DNA of 64,000 bases from Actinoplanes lutulentus (GTDB lineage Bacteria > Actinomycetota > Actinomycetes > Mycobacteriales > Micromonosporaceae), in the NCBI RefSeq assembly GCF_003259845.1, contig NZ_QLMJ01000012.1, forward strand, positions 62,001 through 126,000, given 5' to 3'. Below, piece by piece: positions 59,521 to 64,000 of this stretch; position 1 is the first letter of the stretch; each line of letters starts with the position of its first letter. The notes under the pieces are model-generated. The model was not told the DNA's origin, searched no databases, and was given only the letters and a program-made list of their open reading frames with translations. Position numbers and translations under genes: made by a program.

Positions 59521-60867
59521 GTGGCAGCACAGTATCAGGTCAGTGGGGACAGCGCCGCTGAGATTTCGGCGAGCATCGAGGCCGGCGTCCTGCGCGGTGA
59601 CTGGGTGACCGGCGCGGCGCTGCCCTCGGTGCGTGTCCTCGCGGGTGCGCTGCACGTCAGCCCGGCCACGGTGGCAAAGGCTTATCAGGAGCTGCGCCAC
59701 CGCGGCGTGCTCGAGACCGAGGGCCGCAAGGGCACCCGGGTCCGCTCCCGCCCGTCGGTGGCCGTCCTCCGCGCCGACCTCGCGCCGCCGGTCCCGCCCG
59801 GCGTCCGCGATCTCTCCTCCGGAGAGCCTGACGTGCGCCTTCTCCCTGCGCTCGGTCCCTCTCTCGCGGCCGTCGCCGCCGAGACAGGCAACCCCATGGG
59901 GTACGCGACAGCGGTCACCATGCCCGAGTTGATCGACGCTGCCCGTCCCCGCCTGCTCGCCGAGGGCATCCCGGTCGCCGACGCCGCGATCACGGTGACG
60001 GCCGGCGCGCTCGACTCGATCGAGCGCCTGCTCAACACACATCTGCGCCCCGGTGACGCGGTCGCCGTCGAGGATCCCGGCTGGGCCAACCTGATCGACC
60101 TGCTCGCCGCTCTCGACCTGCGCCCGATCCCGGTCGCCGTCGACGAGCAGGGCATGGACCCCGGCGCGCTGGCCGACGCGCTGCGATCGGGCGCGCGGGC
60201 CGTGGTCGTCACGGTCCGCGCACAGAACCCGACCGGCGCCGCCGTCTCCGAGTCCCGCGCCGCCGCGCTGCGTGAGCTGCTCAGCGGGCATCCCGACGTG
60301 CTGGTGATCGAGGACGATCACGCCGCCGAGCTGGCCGACCGTCCACCGCACTGCATCGGCCCGGTCACCCGTTCCTGGGCGTTCGTCCGCTCCGCGTCGA
60401 AACCGTTCGGCCCCGACCTGCGGATCGCCGTGCTGGCCGGCGACGAGACGACAGTGTCCCGGGTGGTGGGCCGCATGCGGATCGGCATGGGCTGGGTCTC
60501 CACCACAGCGCAGCGGCTGCTGCTGCGACTCTGGCAGGACCCGCAGGTCACCGACCTGGTGGCGGAGGCAGCGCGCGCTTACGCACGCCGCCGTGACGGC
60601 CTGCGAGACGCCCTGCGGGCGCAGGGCGTCCTCGCCTTCGGCGAGACCGGGATCAACGTCTGGGTCCCGGTCCCCGACGAGGCCCGGGCCGTCGCCGCTT
60701 TACGAGACCTGGGGTACGCGGTGGCGCCCGGCTCGTTGTTCCGCATCCGATCGGAGCCCGGAATCCGGATAACCGTCAGCACCCTGACCGACGAGGAGGT
60801 GCCGATCCTGGCCTGGGCGGTGGCAACAGCCGTCCATGCCGCCGGTTTCGGCCCCCCGATCCGCTGA
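59521..60867 (+). CDS. MocR/GntR-family PLP-dependent transcriptional regulator
   Basis: 448 residues. The N-terminal GntR winged helix (IEAGVLRGDWVTGAALPSVR, LHVSPATVAKAYQEL) is fused to a fold-type I aminotransferase-like domain with ARAVVVTVRAQNPTGAAVS, IEDDHAAEL and the PLP-binding Lys in SASKPFGPDL. MocR regulators sense PLP or amino acids and typically control adjacent divergent genes, here a PNPOx-like fusion (vitamin B6-type fold) and an amino-acid exporter. Direct control is inferred from the shared 48-bp region. Confidence 0.92.
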   Translation: MAAQYQVSGDSAAEISASIEAGVLRGDWVTGAALPSVRVLAGALHVSPATVAKAYQELRHRGVLETEGRKGTRVRSRPSVAVLRADLAPPVPPGVRDLSSGEPDVRLLPALGPSLAAVAAETGNPMGYATAVTMPELIDAARPRLLAEGIPVADAAITVTAGALDSIERLLNTHLRPGDAVAVEDPGWANLIDLLAALDLRPIPVAVDEQGMDPGALADALRSGARAVVVTVRAQNPTGAAVSESRAAALRELLSGHPDVLVIEDDHAAELADRPPHCIGPVTRSWAFVRSASKPFGPDLRIAVLAGDETTVSRVVGRMRIGMGWVSTTAQRLLLRLWQDPQVTDLVAEAARAYARRRDGLRDALRAQGVLAFGETGINVWVPVPDEARAVAALRDLGYAVAPGSLFRIRSEPGIRITVSTLTDEEVPILAWAVATAVHAAGFGPPIR

Positions 60868-60902
60868 CGGTGTCCACCGGGAGTGTCGATGCGGGCAGCG
60901 TC

Positions 60903-60925
60903 CTGTCAGACCCTGCGGGTAAAAC
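60903..60925 (+). promoter_or_regulatory. RecA-NDp/PafBC-like promoter of udgX
   Basis: CTGTCA (60903-60908), 11 nt starting GACCC, then TAAAAC (60920-60925), then 6 nt to ATG 60932. The TGTCR-NACCC core is shared with recA, lhr and the ycaQ-like gene. The -10 ends in C instead of T. Confidence 0.5.
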
Positions 60926-60931
60926 GGAGCG

Positions 60932-61594
60932 ATGTCATCGAACGACGTACCACCCGGCGCGCAGCAGTGGGTGCCGCAGCACCCGGGGAGCATCGCCGAT
61001 CTGAAAGCGGCCGCCGCCGGCTGCCAGGGCTGTGAGCTGCACGATCCCGCGACCCAGACGGTCTTCGGCCGCGGCGCGGAGGACGCGAGGATCGTCTTCG
61101 TCGGCGAGCAGCCAGGCGACATCGAGGACCAGCACGGCCTGCCCTTCGTCGGCCCGGCCGGCCGGCTGCTGCGCGAGGCCGTCGACGACGCCGGCATCAA
61201 CCCCGCTGAGCTCTACATCACGAATGCGGTGAAGCACTTCCGCTTCGAGCTGCGCGGCCGCCGCCGGATCCATCAGACGCCCGGCCCGGCGCACATCACC
61301 GCCTGCCGCCCCTGGCTGGTGGCCGAGTTCTCGCTGCTCAAGCCGGAGATGGTGGTGGTGCTGGGCGCCACCGCGGCCAAGGCGCTGCTCGGACCGTCGT
61401 TCCGGGTGACCCGGTCCCGCGGGCAGCTGCTGCCGTGGCCGGCCTCGGCCCAGCACCCGGCGGACTTCCCGGCCGCCGAGATCCAGGCGCTCGCCACGAT
61501 CCACCCGTCGGCGGTGCTGCGGGCCGACGATCGCGACGAGGCGTACCGAGGTCTTGTCGAGGATCTCAAAGTGGCGGCCGAGGCTGTCGGATAA
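60932..61594 (+). CDS. udgX: UdgX-type uracil-DNA glycosylase
   Basis: 220 residues. Motif A is GEQPGDIEDQHGLPFVGPAG; the UdgX-specific loop reads RRRIHQTPG, with His114 matching the His that forms a covalent bond with DNA after uracil removal in the Mycobacterium smegmatis enzyme. Cys31 and Cys34 (CQGC), Cys125 (ITACRPW) and a fourth ligand likely bind a 4Fe-4S cluster, as in family 4 UDGs. TIHPSAVLR is the C-terminal motif. Unlike other UDGs it would crosslink to DNA and stay attached. Located just upstream of DUF3046-recA. Confidence 0.93.
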   Translation: MSSNDVPPGAQQWVPQHPGSIADLKAAAAGCQGCELHDPATQTVFGRGAEDARIVFVGEQPGDIEDQHGLPFVGPAGRLLREAVDDAGINPAELYITNAVKHFRFELRGRRRIHQTPGPAHITACRPWLVAEFSLLKPEMVVVLGATAAKALLGPSFRVTRSRGQLLPWPASAQHPADFPAAEIQALATIHPSAVLRADDRDEAYRGLVEDLKVAAEAVG

Positions 61595-61603
61595 CAGTCT
61601 GAG

Positions 61604-61609
61604 TACGCT
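61604..61609 (+). promoter_or_regulatory. -10 element of leaderless DUF3046 transcript
   Basis: TACGCT lies 6 nt before GTG 61616. The gene has no ribosome site. Confidence 0.45.
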
Positions 61610-61615
61610 CGTCCG

Positions 61616-61816
61616 GTGCGGCTGACAGAATTCTGGGGACGGCTCGAGGAGTCGTTCGGAGCGACATATGCCAAGAGCATCGCGGCGGACCAAGCCTTTT
61701 CGGCGCTCGGCGACCGGACCATCGACCAAGCTATTACTCAGGGTGTCGAAACCGCCACTATCTGGCGTGCTGTTGTCGGCGCCTACCCCGATCGGGTGCC
61801 TTCCCGCCTGCAATGA
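61616..61816 (+). CDS. DUF3046 protein
   Basis: 66 residues, beginning RLTEFWGRLEESFGATYAKS, with the DUF3046 elements GDRTIDQAI and VWRAV-like IWRAV. The family is restricted to actinobacteria and is almost always encoded next to recA-recX, as here. No function is established; a role linked to recombination is inferred from context only. Confidence 0.88.
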   Translation: MRLTEFWGRLEESFGATYAKSIAADQAFSALGDRTIDQAITQGVETATIWRAVVGAYPDRVPSRLQ

Positions 61817-61824
61817 CGCGATTT

Positions 61825-61872
61825 TCGTACGCTTGTTCTGGCGTGTCGCTCGTTCGTAGTACAAGTGTTCGG
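61825..61872 (+). promoter_or_regulatory. Two SOS-box-like elements upstream of recA
   Basis: TCGTACGCTTGTTCTG (61825-61840) and TAGTACAAGTGTTCGG (61857-61872) share GTAC-N4-GTTC and are 32 bp apart. Each matches only 9 of 12 positions of the actinobacterial LexA box TCGAAC-N4-GTTCGA, so LexA binding is plausible but uncertain. Confidence 0.35.
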
Positions 61873-61924
61873 CTATTGTCCACAGCGGCTCGGCCATCCA
61901 CAGGCCGGGGTGGGGTGGATGTTT

Positions 61925-61947
61925 TTGTCATACCCACCGCATACCGT
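61925..61947 (+). promoter_or_regulatory. RecA-NDp/PafBC-type promoter of recA
   Basis: TTGTCA (61925-61930), 11 nt starting TACCC, TACCGT (61942-61947). This fits the mycobacterial LexA-independent recA promoter layout tTGTCR-N11-TAnnnT; the GTG triplet of that consensus is replaced by TAC. Transcription would start near 61954, exactly at in-frame GTG 61955. Confidence 0.65.
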
Positions 61948-62017
61948 GTCGGCCGTGGTGAACAGAAGCTCTTCGGCGAAGACCGCGAACGCGAAGTCGA
62001 TTACAGGGGTGGCGGCA

Positions 62018-63064
62018 ATGGCAGGTCCGGACAAGGAAAAGGCGCTCGAACTCGCGCTGGCGCAGATCGACAAGCAGTTCGGCAAGGGCTCCGTGATGCG
62101 GCTCGGGGAGCGGCCGGTCGTCCAGACCGCTGTCATCCCGACGGGCTCCATCGCTCTCGACGTGGCGCTCGGCGTCGGCGGCCTGCCGCGTGGCCGGGTC
62201 GTCGAGGTCTACGGACCGGAGTCGAGCGGTAAGACCACGGTCGCCCTGCACGCCGTGGCGAACGCGCAGAGGGCGGGCGGCGTCGCGGCGTTCATCGACG
62301 CGGAGCACGCCCTCGACCCGGATTACGCACGGGCTCTCGGCGTCGACACCGACGCTCTGCTCATCTCCCAGCCCGACACCGGTGAGCAGGCACTGGAAAT
62401 CGTGGACATGCTGATCCGCTCCGGCGCGCTCGACGTCATCGTCATCGACTCGGTCGCCGCCCTCGTGCCGCGTGCCGAGATCGAGGGTGAGATGGGTGAC
62501 AGCCACGTCGGTCTGCAGGCCCGGCTGATGAGCCAGGCGCTGCGGAAAATCACCGGTGTCCTGAGCAACACGGGCACCACCGCGATCTTCATCAACCAGC
62601 TCCGCGAGAAGATCGGTGTCATGTTCGGCTCGCCCGAGACCACCACCGGTGGCCGCGCGCTGAAGTTCTACTCGTCCGTGCGCCTCGACGTGCGCCGCAT
62701 CGAGAGCCTGAAAGACGGCACCGACGTCGTCGGCAACCGGACCCGGGTCAAGGTCGTGAAGAACAAGGTGGCCGCGCCGTTCAAGCAGGCCGAGTTCGAC
62801 ATCATGTACGGCAAGGGCATCTCGCGGGAGGGCTCGCTCATCGACGTCGGCGTCGAGCAGAGCATCATCCGTAAGTCCGGCGCTTGGTACACGTACGACG
62901 GCGACCAGCTCGGCCAGGGCAAGGAGAAGGCGCGGGAGTTCCTGAAGGAAAACCCGGACGTCGCCGCCGAGATCGAGAAGAAGATCCTGGAGAAGCTCGG
63001 CGTCGGCCAGGGCGCGGCTTCCGACGCCGCCGGTGGCCCGGAGCTGCCGCCGGTCGACTTCTGA
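62018..63064 (+). CDS. recA: DNA recombinase RecA
   Basis: 348 residues from ATG 62018 ([20 protein letters not shown]), the conserved actinobacterial N-terminus. Walker A GPESSGKT is at residues 66-73; [20 protein letters not shown], then [17 protein letters not shown] are the Walker B and L2 regions. It forms filaments on single-stranded DNA, drives strand exchange and triggers LexA cleavage. No intein is present. An in-frame GTG 61955 would add 21 residues if the mRNA is leaderless. recX follows after 13 nt. Confidence 0.98.
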   Translation: MAGPDKEKALELALAQIDKQFGKGSVMRLGERPVVQTAVIPTGSIALDVALGVGGLPRGRVVEVYGPESSGKTTVALHAVANAQRAGGVAAFIDAEHALDPDYARALGVDTDALLISQPDTGEQALEIVDMLIRSGALDVIVIDSVAALVPRAEIEGEMGDSHVGLQARLMSQALRKITGVLSNTGTTAIFINQLREKIGVMFGSPETTTGGRALKFYSSVRLDVRRIESLKDGTDVVGNRTRVKVVKNKVAAPFKQAEFDIMYGKGISREGSLIDVGVEQSIIRKSGAWYTYDGDQLGQGKEKAREFLKENPDVAAEIEKKILEKLGVGQGAASDAAGGPELPPVDF

Positions 63065-63077
63065 CGTGTGAGCGGTA

Positions 63078-63734
63078 ATGCCAGGACGACGTGGTGCGCG
63101 GGCCGGGCGCGGGTGGGATGCCATTCCGCCCCGGACCGCGACCGACACGCCCGAAACCGACACACCCGAAACACGGAAACCGGCTCGCTCCGCTGATCCG
63201 CGGAGCGAGTCGGAGATCGCCCGTGAGATCTGCCTCCGGCAGCTCGCCACCCGTCCCCGGACGCGTGCCGAGCTGTCGAAGGTGCTGGTCCGCAAGGGCA
63301 TCTCCGAAGAGGTGATCGCCGAGGTCCTCGATCGTTACGACGAGGTCGGCATCATCGACGACGCCGCCTTCGCGCGTGCCTGGGTCGCCAGCCGGCATCA
63401 CGGCCGGGGTCTGGCCCGCCGCGCGCTCGCCAACGAGCTGCGCCAGCACGGGGTGGGCGCCGAGGAGGCGAGCGAGGCCCTCGAGGCCGTCGACGACGAG
63501 TCCGAGGCCGAGACGGCGCGAGCGCTGGTGGACCGCAAGCTGCGGACCGCCACGGGTGCTCCGGACGCGGTGTTCCGCCGCCTCGTGTCGATGCTGGCTC
63601 GCAAGGGTTACCCGGCCGGCGTGGCGATCCGCGCGGTCAAGGACGCCTTGGCCGCCCGCGACGAGGAGGCCGCCGAGTTCGCCGACGCGATCGACCCGGA
63701 CGCCATGGCGAGCGACGCCGACCCGCTCTCCTAG
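63078..63734 (+). CDS. recX: Regulatory protein RecX
   Basis: 218 residues. An N-terminal low-complexity part with TDTPETDTPET precedes three tandem three-helix RecX repeats: AREICLRQLATRPRTRAELSK, VGIIDDAAFARAWVASRHHGRGLARRAL and RLVSMLARKGYPAGVAIRAV. RecX binds in the groove of RecA filaments and limits their activity. Placed 13 nt after recA in the usual order. The acidic C-terminus is common in actinobacteria. Confidence 0.95.
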   Translation: MPGRRGARAGRGWDAIPPRTATDTPETDTPETRKPARSADPRSESEIAREICLRQLATRPRTRAELSKVLVRKGISEEVIAEVLDRYDEVGIIDDAAFARAWVASRHHGRGLARRALANELRQHGVGAEEASEALEAVDDESEAETARALVDRKLRTATGAPDAVFRRLVSMLARKGYPAGVAIRAVKDALAARDEEAAEFADAIDPDAMASDADPLS

Positions 63735-64000
63735 ATCACCCTCAACCTCCGCTCCTGACCCTCTGTCTGGCGTGAGGGTGGGACGACGCTGGGTGTCACA
63801 GCTACTCTCGGTGGCGATGAGGGCCATAATGGGCGAGGCCTTGGTTGCGGGTTGATAACGCTACCGTTGCCGTCATCACACAGTACGTCGGAAATGTCCT
63901 GGCGTGATCGTGAGCTGGGCGTAAGCACGTCTGTGCCGTACGTCCTATCCGCTGCCGAATCATGAGTCCTTGACCGAAGCAGTGCTCGCGACCTAGCCTC
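63735..64000. other. Intergenic end of the window after recX
   Basis: 266 bp with no supported gene, hairpin terminator or repeat. It probably holds the promoter of a gene beyond the window. Confidence 0.5.

Noticed and set aside
58237-60351. 704-codon version of the PNPOx-GNAT gene
   Set aside because: The extra 293 codons run through the divergent MocR gene; a perfect AAGGAGG marks ATG 59472 as the real start.

Overview
This window is a piece of a very GC-rich actinobacterial chromosome. Three things place it there: heavy use of GTG and TTG starts, frequent leaderless genes with a TAnnnT -10 box 6-8 nt before the start codon, and diagnostic blocks such as rimP-nusA-ylxR-infB-(DUF503)-rbfA-DHH-MATE-truB-ribF-rpsO-pnp, clgR-pspA-pspM and DUF3046-recA-recX. 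The gene set and style fit Micromonosporaceae, probably an Actinoplanes-like organism; that placement is inference, since no 16S gene is present. No rRNA, tRNA, insertion sequence, prophage or CRISPR array was seen.

Layout. 1-6.7 kb: two tandem class-I amidotransferases, a SpoIIE-type phosphatase converging on a STAS protein, methionine aminopeptidase, a VIT1-like transporter, and a minus-strand trio (lipoprotein, DUF4439, nucleotidyltransferase). 6.8-24.7 kb: the core translation and RNA block (rimP to pnp), then an M16 peptidase, a PAP2 protein and dapB. 24.7-33.5 kb: a membrane module (small membrane-anchored protein, HTTM-like protein, a DCC-family thiol protein), a YcaQ-like DNA glycosylase, DUF2752, dapA, RNase J and a secreted S1 protease. 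33.5-41.5 kb: YbjN-like protein, ftsK, and three paralogous HERY-motif membrane glycosyltransferases interspersed with a cysteine-containing HTH regulator and a DUF3291 protein. 41.6-49.1 kb: rimO, pgsA, cinA, the clgR-pspA-pspM envelope-stress module, nei2, a SAM hydrolase and an LLM oxidoreductase. 49.1-50.4 kb: a gene-poor, repeat-rich island. 50.4-63.7 kb: lhr, a Ser/Thr kinase, leuE plus a PNPOx-GNAT fusion opposite a MocR regulator, udgX, DUF3046, recA and recX.

How the genes work together. The strongest pattern not explained by gene annotation is a shared promoter signature, TGTC[A/G]-N-ACCC followed after a fixed distance by a -10 box. It lies directly before four DNA-repair genes at separate loci (ycaQ-like, lhr, udgX, recA), and the predicted transcription start falls on the start codon in three of them. 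It resembles the LexA-independent RecA-NDp/PafBC promoter class of mycobacteria and suggests that one DNA-damage regulon ties these loci together. A SigR/SigE-type promoter (GGAAT-N18-GTT) sits before clgR, linking redox or envelope stress to the pspA module. Other points of interest are a 31-residue ORF with a strong ribosome site behind a structured leader, a multi-tier hairpin before pnp, and paired 41-bp palindromic repeats.
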